Position numbers and translations under genes: made by a program. A stretch of DNA of 64,000 nt from Heterobasidion occidentale. Taxonomy: Eukaryota > Basidiomycota > Agaricomycetes > Russulales > Bondarzewiaceae. Positions within the stretch are counted from its first letter, which is position 1; every line of letters starts with the position of its first letter. The notes beneath the pieces are model-generated. The model made no database searches, was not told the DNA's origin, and saw only the letters and a program-made list of their open reading frames with translations. The stretch spans positions 1,426,001 to 1,490,000 of the forward strand of contig JBCAQO010000004.1 of assembly GCA_039111635.1 (NCBI GenBank). Direction: 5' to 3'. This document shows positions 45,804-57,365 of the stretch, in pieces.

Positions 45804-47282
45804 ATACTCCACCCCCGTCCTCTCACACCCCTGCCCCAATTGCCAATCCTGTCACAGCACCGAAGCGCGATGATATCAAGACGGAGTATCATCCGCACAG
45901 CGGAAAGCCTTCGCAGACCAGCTCCTTCGAAGAATACGGTCATCGCACAGTACCTCTGCCACCTCCGATTGATGAAGAACCATGGAAGCCATTCCGTTGT
46001 CAGCTGGACTTTGAGCTTGCCAAATTTGCGGTCCAGAGTGCTCTGACCAATGATAAGGTCAACACTCTTATCTCGCTGTTCAAGCGGGCTCAGGGTGCGG
46101 AATCGATGACTCTCAAGTCACACACTGAGATGTATGATCTACTGAAGAGTAAAGCTGATACCCTCACGAATGTAAGCAGATAAATTGTACTGGTTCAATA
46201 AATGTTCTGATTATTCTTTCAGTTTGAACAAGAAGAGGTCTCCATTCCATACAAGGGTCAAGACCGCAAGTTTGACGTTCATTTCAAGCCACTCTGGGAA
46301 TTGACGATGGACCTCCTCGAAGATCCGCTGTTGGCTCTATATTGGGTTTGGGATGTCGAAAAGATCTCCAAATTCAATGGTACAGAGTTTGTGCGATTGT
46401 TTCATGAGCCTTGGACTGCCGATGGGTTTTGGAAAGCTCAAGTAAGGGTTTCTCCTCTTATATTCAAGATTCATAGTCTTACTTTTGCTAGTCTAAAATC
46501 CCTCCGACAGCCAATCCCCTGTGTTATATCCTATATGCAGACAAGACCAAACTGTCAACATTTGGCACACAAAAAGGATATCCAGTATTTGCACGTCTTG
46601 CGAACCTCCTGACCGAAATTCAAAATGGTGAGGGTATAGGTGGTGGTCGCCTCGTTGGATGGCTACCAATTGTGAGTTTGCATTTTATTATCGACAATAT
46701 ATCCTTCTAACATTCAATAGGTTTCTGAGGAGCCTCAAGAAAAGAAAAAGACTTCTTTTGCTAATTTCAAGAATGTTGTCTGGCATGAATCATTTATTCG
46801 TTTATTGGAGTCGATTCAGCAGCATTCAAAGTATGGGTTCTTCTTTTCTTGTGCTGATGGGAAAAAACGATGGCTCTTTCCAATGATACTGATTTTATCA
46901 GCTGACTATGAGGAACAGTGAGTTTATTTCTTTTTATTTCTTTTTATTATTCATATAATTTTTTAGATGTGTCATGGCTTTGATACGGGGTTCAAAAGGG
47001 TTATGTCCTTGCCCAATCTGTCTTGTCCCTCATAAAGAGTTGGCAGATCTCTCTAAAACCCATTTGCGATGCACAAGCAATTAGTCGGAGGATATCTTTG
47101 AGCAGGCAAAAGGTTTGAAGTCCTTTGTCGATAAAGAAAAACTTTTCAAGCCATTGAGTCTTAGACCAGTCAAAGTAAGTGTCTAATTATCCTATTTAAT
47201 ATTTGTCATCCTCATTCTTTAAAGAATGCATTTTGGTCAGTTTCAAATACTGATGTGCATTATGCTCTGTCATGGGACCGAC

Positions 47283-48116
47283 TGTTAGGTCGGAGATCTA
47301 TCACGTGCACCGATGCACGAAGGGGTCCCTAGGCTAAACCTCCACTGGTTCGTACAGTCGTAGACTCCAATGGATAAAGACGATGGATCGTTGTTGGGCT
47401 CTTTCGAGGAACTCGGGGTCGCTGTTGGCTTTGTTCTCGAAGAGATTGAGAAGGTGATCTTCGAGGTCTTCTCGATGATGAGGAGGAACCGGATGATCTT
47501 CTCCTGTCCAACAGATGACACGAGGGGGTGTCCAACTGAGAACGCGGAAGGCAGCTAGCCCGGTATAGAAGCGGATGAGTAGAGGGAGGGGAGGGAAGGG
47601 AGACGAGTCCAGTGCTTCGTCAGACCGTGCAAAGAGTTTCTCAGATCTGACAGAGATCACGAAGCGTGGGCTAGGAAGGTAGCCAGACGCCGGGCGTAGT
47701 GCAGAGATCGAGTGTATTACAGGTGAACGAGCTGAGCTTCTTAGAAGCTCATCTCGGCTATTTACGTACAGAAGTGTCTAGGGCAGGATCAAGATCTGGT
47801 CCGTGCGCTTCTCAGGTACCAAAGTCAACGATCGAGATCCGTAAGCTAGAATACCTCATCGACCTGCCATATAACCAAGTATAGTAATCCGATCACTAAT
47901 GTCCATCCACATCTTTGATTGATCAAGAACCAGGAACGGGGGTCAGGAACCAATGTCTGTCCACATCAAGAATCAGGAACCAGAAGTCAGCGTTCATGCA
48001 TCAGCATGTAAATGGTAAGGAGTCATTGAAAGCGGTCCGAGTCTGCAACGAGTCCGAAGCACTTGACCAGCCCATCCACTCACGTGCGAAGCACGTGTTA
48101 GGACGCGGTCCTAACA
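47283..48116 (-). repeat. Family B solo LTR in the transposase gene (834 bp)
   Basis: Same 834-bp length and ends as the LTRs at 5366 and 14940. The 5-bp duplication CCGAC is perfect (47278-47282, 48117-48121). Removing the LTR and one CCGAC rejoins the coding phrase SWDRLHAYHLG without a frame break. It is a genuine insertion that lost its internal region by LTR-LTR recombination. The start sequence AGCTCGTTCA (47733-47724) is intact. Confidence 0.93.
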
Positions 48117-49898
48117 CCGACTTCATGCATATCATCTTGGTGTATTTGGTAAACATCTATGGCCTGGGCTTAAACAGATTATGGAGGATCTTGGTCGATC
48201 AGCAGAACAGACTGTTGATAAATGGTAAGTTTTATTTTTTAGTATTTGGTCACAAAACTGAAGCTTATTTATAAAATGAACTTAATCCCGTCATGGAAGG
48301 ATCTCAACCACTTCTCAAGTGTCATGGATGTAGCTTTCACAGATGGGAGTAAATATGAACATATTTCCAAATTAATTTCAATTTTTATATTTGCCTTTTA
48401 AATTTATCTAATATTATGTATAGGCTATTATTTTTGCGGTCCACAATATTTTGGATAACAAGCAGAAGACTAAATTAGGATATCAATTGCTTCAATATGT
48501 TCGCAGCTATGTGGTATTGGATATGTATGCTGCACTTGAAGTCCACACAGAAGAAACAATTGCTGCAGGCGAAGCAGCTTTTGTGGAATTTGAGAAGCTG
48601 CTCAAGGTTTTTATTGATTTATTCAATCTTGTATTAAGCTTACATTATCTTGGCCTAGAAATATACTGCACATGTAGATGAAGACAATCTGAAGAATTGG
48701 AATTTTCCCAAGATTCATACACACAAGCATTTATTTGAAAATATTAGGGAAAAAGGGGCTACCTGCAATTACAATACAAAGCCAAATGAGAAGTTGCATG
48801 GGCCTATCAAATATGCATATCTTCTTCAAACAAACAAGAAGAATATTGCTCCTCAGGTATTTTTTTTGCATATTAGCATTGGTAAACCTAATATTTTTGA
48901 TTAGATTTTGAATGTGGACTAGAATAATCTCATTATCAAATTTGTTCGTGCTCAAATCCAGCATATGGAAACATTCAAACATCTTCAAAGAGAAGAAGAA
49001 GAAGGCTTTGACATTCTAGAAGGTGGCAGGTCAACTATCCTTTATGCCGGTCATGTCATTCTTGGTGCTCGTCATGCCAATTCCTCCCTTCGGAGCCACG
49101 AAGAAGCCAATCCAGATCCTGCATTCAAGGATTTCTCAAAGCAATTAATCAAATGGCTAACAGCCAATCTTGTTCACCAATTCAACAAATCAGCAGAAAG
49201 CATCAAGCTTGATGCAGATGACAAGGTATGTGTTATATCTATATAGCAATAGCTACTCTGAAATCTCAACCTGCATTCCCATAGATCCGGGAATACCGCT
49301 ACTTCAAGGTTCGGTACGAGTCCGCAGTCGACTGGCGGGAAAAGATTGACTACCTGCATTGCAATTCATCCTTCAATAAGAAGCCGCGGTACGACTGCGT
49401 TATTGTCAACACTGTCAGGGGTCCTATCTTTGCACAATTAGTGCTGGTTTTCAATTATAAGGTGGAGGACGGAGATTACCCCATTGCATTGATCCATCTG
49501 TTCGATGTAGCTCTCAGCGGACCTCATCGGCAGAAGGATGTGGATTTTGGATTATTCCGAGTCCGCGCGAAGCCTCAAACATCTTGCGAGTTCATTTTTG
49601 TGTGGTCTATCATTCGGGGTGCTCTGTTGGTGGAAGATTTTGAGAGGAATGGAGACTTACTAGTGGTTGACACTGTGGATACAGACATGTTCCTTCGTCT
49701 CAAGCAGATAGTTAGATTGTGAATCCGATAATGTGAATTCAATGTACATTGCTTTTTGTTACTAGGAGTGACCCTGATGGCAACATTGTGCCCACCTCAA
49801 AGCAGGTTGCACACCCTGGTGGTGTGCACACCATCGTCGACAGTAACAGTTTCAATAGCATCAACAGCATAGCTGGTGAAGGGAGCTATCTGCCTTGA

Positions 49899-51010
49899 AT
49901 CATCGTGGGTGCTTTGTTGATTTGCATACTGATATCTTGTTTACATCCACCAGAATCTTGACACTGCCACAAATCATCTTGACCGTGCGTGTCTTTTCCT
50001 CACTGAGCATTTTGCATTGCCATTCCTTCTGGCGTACGGTGTGCCAAAGGCCCGATGATGCCCCACTACAAGCCACAACCAAGAGCGCGTCAGTGAACCA
50101 AGATCCCGCGCAAGCACTCACAATGATTGATGCTATCCCAAATACTTGCATGCTGGGGCAAATAAAACCCATTCGGCTGGCCGACTAGCACATATCCTCA
50201 ATGTTCGTAAACAGCCATGCCTGCCCGTTGAGCTGCAGTGCTGCACGGTGCCCGCAATGATGGTCGCCATGACCTGGCAGAAGAAAATCGGGCGCGGCGG
50301 CACCTTCATGTAGTGCGCGAGCTTGAATTCCTGCGTGAATTGTGGTGTCTGGGCCATTGTGATGTACCCCCATGTCTTGAACATCATCATCGTGACCGGC
50401 CACCCTGGCAGCGCGTACTCAATGACAAGCTCCGTGATCATGTTTGTGACCTGCTGGTTCGTGATCGCCTGGATGATCCCAATTGGCATGGTGCAGAAGA
50501 AGGCTGCGCACGCGTGCGAATTGTCAGCCAAGGTGCGCGGGAAGGAGAGGACAGGTGGGAGACACACCGACAATGAGTGAGAGGGCAAAGGCCCAGATGG
50601 GGAACTGGGTGTCCCAGACCTCGATGGCGACAACCCTGAACACGAACATGCTCACTTCGCACAATGACACTAAAAAAAGCGAATCAGCCCCTGCCTGTGG
50701 TGCATAAGCAGCACCAGCACTCACGAAACATGAGCACATACCATCAGTCCAGCACCTGCGGGTGCATGTTCATTAGGTGTGCATGAATATCTGGCTGCTT
50801 GCTCAAGCTCCTCCGTGCCTACGTCCAGATCTGCTTGTGGTAGCAGAGGAAGATGTGCGTGAGCATTGCAGGAATCGACGCGAACGACAGCCCATACAAG
50901 ATCGTGAACACGGTCAAGATGAAGAGTGGCTCCTCCCTGTCCGCTGCATGCGCGTCAATCTGCGCATCGTTAGAGGCAGTGGCAGTGGCAGTGCTGCACC
51001 TGCGTTTGTG
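49899..51010 (-). pseudogene. Oligopeptide transporter (OPT family) fragment
   Basis: Minus-strand pieces in order: ILYGLSFASIPAMLTHIFL (about 50900), SLSKQPDIHAHL-type helix and VVAIEVWDTQFPIWAFALSLIV (about 50620), PIGIIQAITNQQVTNMITELVIEYALPG, MMFKTWGYITMAQ, KLAHYMKVPPRP and CQVMATIIAGTVQ, then after a frame change AWLFTNIEDMC and CPSMQVFGIASII (about 50150). These match the central membrane region of fungal OPT carriers. Both ends of the roughly 700-residue family are missing, and frameshifts break it. It is GC-rich compared with the neighbouring transposase. Confidence 0.8.
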
Positions 51011-51259
51011 GGTAGTATGCCCGGCGTGGGAGGTGGGATGCCCGAGGGCAACGCATGCACGGAAGACCCTTTGGCCTACAAAATGAGGATAGGTAGTCAG
51101 AAAGCAGCCTACCACAACGCAACGGGCACCCCTATCTCGTCCGGGGTGTGTTTCCGCTTGCGATCGAAATCCAGCAGCTCGTTCATGTACAGTGGTTCCA
51201 CTCTGCTTGCCCACACCCTCCCCCTCCTCTTTGTCCTCTTGACCCTCTCCCTCATGTTC

Positions 51260-52100
51260 TCCCCCTTCTCCACCAGCCTCTCCCTCCGCCAGCTCCATGC
51301 CCTTGCTCATGAGCGGGACTGCCTTGACCTCATTGCCACACACACACTTCAGCTTGCTGTGGTGCCAGTCCTGCAGGTGGTGCTGCACGCACCACCGAAA
51401 CTCGTAGTGGATGGGCAAGATCACATGGCAGTGCGACACGGTGCACATGCACATGGGCAGCTGCAGCGCGGGCGGGTACTCGGAAGGATCTGGCGGGGGC
51501 AGGCCGTGCAGGATGTTGCCCTCCTATGTGTGCCGCTTGCATGCAGGGAGCTCGTCGAGCGGCTGCAGTGAGCATGCGAGAATGAGTGCCAAAAAGAAAG
51601 GAAGAAGGAAAGGGGAAAAGGCGAAGAAAAACGGAAGGAAAGGGTGGAGAGATAGCACGAAAAAGGGAGAAAAGAGTGAAGAGCACGCACGTCGAGTCCG
51701 GCGTCTGCGCACCTCTGATCCTCTGATCCTCGATCTTCCTGGCATGCAAAAGCTCCGCCAGCGCGGCCATGCAATCCTTCTTTGACTTGGATTGCTTGGT
51801 GGTGCCGTACCCCAGTAGCGCTTGCAGCATGAGACACACATCTTGTAAATGTAGTCGCTGCCGATGATGGCCTTGCAGCACTTGATGGAGCAGTAGCGTG
51901 GCGGGATAGCCTCGAGCGCGAGCAGGGACTGCGCAGCGGCGGTCCCGTGGCTCTCTTCCGTGGGGCTGGGCCGAGAATATTGATGAGGGTGTCCGTGAGT
52001 GTGGTCATGGACAAGTGGAGGGGCGGGAGGGTGAGCGCGCTTGCAAGATTGGAGGTGGAGTTGAAGGAGACAGGGGTCGATCTACGGGGACTGGGCATGG
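51260..52100 (-). pseudogene. Fragment of a Cys/His-rich agaricomycete protein
   Basis: The minus strand reads PPRYCSIKCCKAIIGSDYIYKMCVSC followed by a charged stretch and, after a frame change or intron, LPMCMCTVSHCHVILPIHYEF, WCVQHHLQDWHHSKLK (51480-51350). Two C-x-x-x-C...C-x-x-H/C units suggest zinc-binding modules seen in uncharacterised basidiomycete proteins. N-terminal residues near 52000 include MTTLTDTLINILGPAP. Function unknown. Same strand and similar GC to the flanking fragments. Confidence 0.5.
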
Positions 52101-52299
52101 GCTGTGGGTGGTGGAGAGAGGGAGCCAAGGGGAGACAGGCCAAGGGCAGCCAAGTGAAGGGAAGGGCCAGGGATAGGAAGTGAAGCAGCGAATGAGAAGG
52201 CGGAGGAGAAGGGGACATGGCAGGGAAGGCATGGGGAAGGGCAGGCGCACACGTCTCTTGGGCACAAAGCAAAACAAAGCACACTTAAAAAAAAGAGGC

Positions 52300-53710
52300 A
52301 GGTGGTGAGAATGATGTATTGAGCGTGATGCCCCCGTGCGGTGGCATGCCGCACTTGAGCGCATGCAACGAATGATAAAACGAGGCCCTCTTGCGCTTGT
52401 TGAGCTACACACACCCGGCCCCAAAAATTCACATCAATCTGCGAGGGGAAGAGAGACGCAAGTGCACACGCACCTGGAGGACGTGCTTGAAGATGTGCTC
52501 CTGCATTGCTGCATCGTGCACGAGCACTGAGCCGCCACCGATCTCGATGCCGTCAAGCACCAGGCTGTAGTGCTGCCCGCAAACCTGTGTGCGCTGCGTC
52601 CACCCCGCCTTAGCACATTACGTAGCCACCGAGGATGCGCGCGCGGAGAGAAAGAAGGGGGAGGGAGAGATGTACCTTGTCGGCGCGGCCCTCGTACAGC
52701 GCACGCAAGTCCTACCACATCGGCGCCGTGAACGGGTGATGCGAGCTGCTCCACCGCCCGTGCGCGAGCGTGTCCTTGTCCATGTCCGTGCACGCGAACA
52801 GCGGGAACTCCGTCACCCACAGAAAGTGCGGCACCGCGGGCGGCGTGTACTCGCCTGCGGCAGGGAACGTCACACACGCGCAAAACGAGAAGGAGCACGC
52901 GCGAGGGACGCGCCGCGCGACTGTGCTAGGTCGGCGAGGCCACCCAAGTGCCATCGATCCTCCCTGAGTGAGCGCACGCGCGGCGTCAGCGCACCGAGCA
53001 GGCAGGACCAGAGGCGGCTAGACTCACCTCTGGTGGGTCCCGGAGCGTTGCAAGATACACGACGTCACCTTGTGAGACGTTCAGGCCCTGGGCGTCGTCC
53101 ACGCCATCAAGATCGTTTGCGTGTGCGTGCGCGTCCTTGCCCTCGCGCACGGTATGGCTCTTGTGCAGCCATGCGAGCGTGCCTGCATTCGCCTGCATCA
53201 CCTCCACGCGCTCCTGCGAACGCGATCCCCATCAGTCGGTCAGTTGACTCATTAAGGAGGAAGGGAGTAGGGGATGATGACAGAGGGCGCACTCGCACGT
53301 GGCGTGTGCAAAGGCAGCGTCCGACACGGACCCGGAGTGGATGACGAGGCAGTCGAGCATGGCCCGCGAGGCGCCGAGGGCCGCGCGGGCGCTGGGCGGG
53401 AGGTGCGCGTGGGCGTTGGTGATCTGAACGTGTCAGTTGGAGAAGGGAGGAAGCAGCAAAGCGACTGACGGACCTTGAGGCCAAAGCGGGTGTTGTGCTT
53501 GTCGGAGCCATACTGACAAGCATGAACGAGTAAGTGGGTTAGCAACACAGGGAGGCCGGCACAAGACAGGCTCACCCTGGCCATGGCATCTGCATAGCGG
53601 ACGACAGTGAAGCCATCCTGAAGCTGGACATGCTTGATGTCAGCTCAGATAAGGGTGACGAGGGCCTTGACGTCGTCGTCTGTCTCGCGGCAGACGAAAA
53701 AAGGTGCGGA
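52300..53710 (-). pseudogene. Aspartyl-tRNA synthetase (mitochondrial type) fragment
   Basis: Minus-strand blocks, separated by introns: FVCRETDDDVKALVTLI (about 53690), YADAMARYGSDKHNTRFGLK (about 53550), VMQANAGTLAWLHKSHTV (about 53190), FLWVTEFPLFACTDMDK and HGRWSSSHHPFTAPMW (about 52800), GQHYSLVLDGIEIGGGSVLVHD (about 52550), and HALKCGMPPHGGI (about 52360). This is the class II catalytic domain with its bacterial-type insertion, as in mitochondrial or DARS2-like enzymes. The N-terminal anticodon-binding domain and the final motif 3 end are absent, and stops are present. It is truncated at both ends. Confidence 0.85.
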
Positions 53711-54333
53711 TAAGAGGATTGCATGCACCAATAGACATGTGATGCCTCCCCTCAGCGCTTTGCCGGGTTCGGGCTAAGGGCTGAGGGTGAGGCAGTGAGG
53801 ATGGGAGTATTTTCATACTCGAGGGGTCTATGAGTTCAGTTGACAGTCAACAGCTCTCAGTGCCCTGGTAGGACTCTTTGAGCAGTTGGCATGTCGTTTG
53901 TAACACCCATGTGTCCTCCACGCCACCTGCGCGCTGTCCATGCTGCCTACGTGCCGCACGAACTGCCCTCGTTTTGTGCGCACAACCTCATCTGTGGCAT
54001 GCACACGTCCGTTCGGCCCCTCTGATATCCTCATCCATCATGTATTGAGGTGCCCTCACTGTGTTATTAACTGATGTCAGTATCAAATCAGTGTCAGACG
54101 GCCAGCAATAACAGTAAGACCTACAGAATCTGAGCACGCAAGATCCAGTGTTGATCAACATCATGAAGACGCGATGAGGACGCAACGGGGATGCGACGCG
54201 CATATAGTCAATTCAGATTAGTCATGAATCTGCATGCCTTTGCCTGCTGTCTACCTCGAGGCACTCTCTTCAAAACCTAGTAAGTCTGCACCTGCAATTG
54301 AATACTCTGCTCACTCACCTTTTTATCAGGGCC
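53711..54333. other. Intergenic region inside the proposed composite element
   Basis: No gene. GC content drops from the fragment block toward 54200. It should contain the promoter of the next gene; no clear TATA box was seen. Confidence 0.4.
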
Positions 54334-56398
54334 ATGGAACAGGAGGAAATCCACCTTAGTGAGACAGAGCCTTTCAATGAGGATGAGGCTCTAGACAATT
54401 CAGATGATGATTCAGATGCAATCCGCGCTCCTGATGCGTTTGCGACGGCGGAGGAGTATCTTGATGTGAGTGGAGCAACTTATTTTGATTGTTATTTGAT
54501 TCTATTTTACTCCAGGTTATCCAAAATGCGCACCTTATGATAGCGAAGCTGCGAAAGAAGCTGCGCAAAGTGCAGACCGATCTTGCAAGTCTGCATGCCG
54601 AGCTGTCCAGGCAGCGACAGAGCGGCGGTAGCAGTAACATGGCCACCAAGTACGACAAGGAGATCAAGCTGCTCGGCCACAAGTTCGGTATCATGGAAGA
54701 GCCGTGGATCGACCGAGCTTTCTTCAAACGACCCCGCCCCGTGATGGTAGCGACCAGCAGCAAACATTATAGTTCGCAGCTTGCTATCCAACAGGGCATT
54801 GTGGCGGACCTGTACAATTTTGTTCCTCAAAAACTCCATGCAATGATGATGGGCCACAGTTTCTTTGCAAAGAAGGTACGTTGATCATCTTTGGCTCTTT
54901 ATTTCCTTGCTGAATTGCCCACAAGTTCAATGAAGCACTCATTGCCCAACGCTCAAGTACTATTTCTAAACTATGCACCTTGGTCACAAGAATCTTTCCA
55001 GACATCGACAGTGCTTTCTTCAAGGATGGTTATGCGCGTGAATCCGAATCTGGAATCCAAGCCCTCCTAGCTGCTCCGCCTAGCCTCAAGGAGTTTCCTG
55101 AACTCGCTACGGTATTTTTCCCCCCAGATAACCTGGATAGCTCTTACCTCTTTAGATCGGAAGTCATCATCCGAGTAAGTTCTTGTTTGTGTCTTGTTGC
55201 AAGCCGCTAACCTTCTCATTTTTTCTATGGAGATCCTTTGTATCACTCTGCTTGGCCCCACCTCTGTCGCTGCAGATGGTTCCATCATGTCCACCAAATC
55301 GATAGGAACACCACCCGTTGCACGGAAATGGGGTCTCACTGTAATCACCCTAGGCGCCATTGCCTTTGCGGCAATCATGGTATGATTTTATCTATATATA
55401 TCAACTCTGGAGATATATCTAATCCTATGCAGGCGCTTTTTTTGCTTTCCACGGACACTCAATTTAGCAAAAGCAACAAGCTCGCTAAGATTGACTACAA
55501 GTCAAGATTCAATGGCTATAAAGGGATCCTCCTCCAGGGCACTGCGGCCAATTCAGCAATCAAGGCCACGTTCGCACACTTGAACAAGCAGGTTCTTTCA
55601 ACCACTGTGTCACCAGATCAAACATTGGTTGCTTCTGTCGACAGAGGTCAGCGAGGTGGGAGTGGCATATCGGCCCTGTTAATGAAGATGCAGCTGACCG
55701 ATAACAACCCGATGGATGGTGAGGGTGTGGGCGGTGATGCCAAAGAAGATGGTGATGGCATCGAAGAAGACAGCAGCACTGAATATAGGGGTTATGTTGA
55801 CAAGGAAGGTGAGGATGATGAAGGCAGTGAGGACGATGAAGAAGGCCTCTATGGTGCAGACATCAGAGAGATCGAAGACACCGATCATGTCGTACCTCGT
55901 ACACTCCCAGCTTTTGCTCATCCAGCCGCTCACTCAATTGTGTGTCCAGCCGCTCGCCCAGTTGCATGCCCAGCCGCTCGCCCAGTTGCATGCCCAATTG
56001 TGCCCCCAGTCTCTGCACAGCACACTGCTGGGCTGCGTGCTGCTGCATCCACTAGTGTCCCGATATTGATTGCGGCACCCCTCGTTGCTGAACTCTCTAC
56101 TGCTGCACCCCCTGTCACTGCTGTGCACCGCCCCACACGCTCAGTAGCATCAACACCTTCCACTAGCGCACCTCCTCCGGCTGCTGTCACACTGCCAGCT
56201 GCCAGCCAGCAGAAAGTGGCAGGTGCACAGCCTGCTGCTGCACTAGCTGCTGTTGACATCCCCGAGTATGTTGATCCCTTGCAGGATGTGGAGACCGGGG
56301 CTTCTAAGAAGAAGACAGGAAATAGGGGTAAGGCTCGTGCTGTTCCATCTGCGGTGGGTGTCTGCTCCACACGATCTCGTGCAGCGTCTGGCAAATAA
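54334..56398 (+). CDS. Agaricomycete-specific protein (DUF6698-like), unknown function
   Basis: ATG at 54334; acidic start (EEIHLSETEPFNEDEALD), an intron (54466-54515), then a coiled coil LMIAKLRKKLRKVQTDLASLHAELS. A conserved central part follows: NFVPQKLHAMMMGHSFFAKK, DSAFFKDGYAR, LATVFFPPDN, ILCITLLGPTSVAADGS, GLTVITLGAIAFAAIMALFLLSTD, FNGYKGILLQ. The C-terminal third is acidic and then Ala/Pro-rich, with an exact 8-residue repeat (CPAARPVA) from a 24-bp DNA repeat near 55940-55990. All introns are short and in phase; the gene looks intact. The pattern resembles a widespread basidiomycete family often found near transposon genes, but the DUF number is from memory. It is flanked by captured fragments and by the helicase. 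Confidence 0.6.
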
Positions 56399-56589
56399 GC
56401 GGTTCGAGTGTTTTTCTTAATGTTTTCATGCATCTGAATGTATGTAGTATCTCAGGACTGCTCTGAATATCATGTTGCTTGTACCCTATTACTGCCAGGC
56501 CTGTGTGCTCGTAATCTGGCATTATCATACACACCATGGTATTATCATGGATTATCATGGCCATAAAATTCTTTATATGAGGCATGGAG

Positions 56590-56690
56590 AAGCGTAGCTA
56601 GAAACAGCTCTCTGGCAGAGCAGTTTTGTTGTAACACTGTAATACTCACTACCTAAGCCACTTGGGTTCGAATCCCGCGTGTACCATCAT
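56590..56690 (+). ncRNA. tRNA-like Pol III promoter relic (SINE-like)
   Basis: An A-box-like block (AGCTCTCTGGCAGAGC, near 56605) is followed 55 nt later by a perfect B box GGGTTCGAATCCCGC (56664-56678) and GTACCA. The spacing suits a tRNA-derived SINE head, but the acceptor and anticodon stems do not fold into a proper tRNA. No poly-A or simple-repeat tail is obvious; short GTAAGTAA repeats follow at 56740. Confidence 0.4.
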
Positions 56691-56739
56691 AAATTGGACT
56701 AGATTGTAGTAACTACTAGTGCATTGTGATGATCTCTGT

Positions 56740-57040
56740 AGTAAGTAAGTAACTAGCTATCAGTAGAGTGTAGTACCCTTCCTAAGTAAGTAAGGATCTA
56801 TCAGTAGATTGTAGTAACCTTAGTAAGAAAGTCAGTAAGTGAGCATTAGTGGACTGTGTGAACTCTCATGAAGAAGGGGCCTTATGAAATTTTGTGGCCT
56901 GATTATGTCAGGTTGATGATGTGATTGTGGCAGCATCACGATCAGCATTATGACTGCATTATGATGCCTATTGTGGTCTTATTATGTCAGGTTGATGATG
57001 TGATTGTAGCGGCATCTTGATTAGCATTATGATGCCTAGC
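56740..57040 (+). repeat. Short tandem and duplicated segments near the right end of the composite element
   Basis: 56740-56850 holds about three degenerate units of GTAAGTAAG-n-CTATCAGTAGA-n-GTAGTA. 56904-56973 and 56984-57040 are an 80-bp duplication sharing TTATGTCAGGTTGATGATGT and GCATTATGATGCC. No coding potential. Confidence 0.6.
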
Positions 57041-57365
57041 TCACTGGGATTATGATGGGAATTATTAACCCGTTGCCATTACCATTGTCATGCTATCATG
57101 ATATTTTTGTCTTTTCTCATGATGGATTATAAGATTGTGCGAACATTAAGGGCTTATGATGCATCATAAGCCCTTATCATCAAGATCTATTTTTTCCAAC
57201 ACAGGCCACGTGCAATGCCAAATACCCATATTAAGTCTATATAGGTTTAGTCTGTATCCAACCGCAAGCCTCAATTGATGGTCCCCGTGTGAATATTTGT
57301 AAGCATCATGTGATCAATTAATGCGCTCTGTTGAACACGTTAAACGACGCGTCGTCATCCTTTAG

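Larger units (their letters stand above)
44679..49898 (+). pseudogene. Plavaka-family transposase, interrupted
   Basis: ATG at 44679; N-terminal zinc finger KCMHCGGLSKLRGLATHKRAC (C-x2-C-x12-H-x4-C), with a frame change right after it. After a long first intron come DTPPPSSHTP, EEPWKPFRCQLDFELAKF, WTADGFWKAQ, GGRLVGWLPIVSEEP, NVVWHESFIRLLES, LILSADYEEQCVMALIRG, CPCPICLVPHKEL, SWDRLHAYHLGVFGKHLW, MYAALEVHTEETIAAGEA, NWNFPKIHTHKHLF, NYNTKPNEKLHGP and DTVDTDMFLR. This order is that of the Plavaka (CACTA-like) transposases of Agaricomycetes. A family B solo LTR splits WDR from LHAYH at 47283. Several further stops occur, for example after LRCTSN near 47084. The element can no longer move by itself. 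Confidence 0.85.
44411..57201 (+). mobile_element. Candidate composite Plavaka transposon, 12.8 kb
   Basis: Left end TGTCGGAAAAAAT (44411-44423); right end, read inward on the minus strand, TGTTGGAAAAAAT (57201-57189): 12 of 13 identical. Just inside each end is a palindromic block built on GGGC-TTATGATGC (44429-44458; 57149-57173), a typical subterminal arrangement. The flanking dinucleotide CA (44409-44410, 57202-57203) may be the target duplication. Inside are a Plavaka transposase, three truncated host-gene fragments and one full gene. The right boundary rests on this inverted repeat alone, so a smaller element ending soon after 49898 is possible. Confidence 0.5.

Noticed and set aside
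52589..53344. 251-aa Arg-rich plus-strand ORF
   Set aside because: Shadow of the aspartyl-tRNA synthetase fragment; long only because of high GC.
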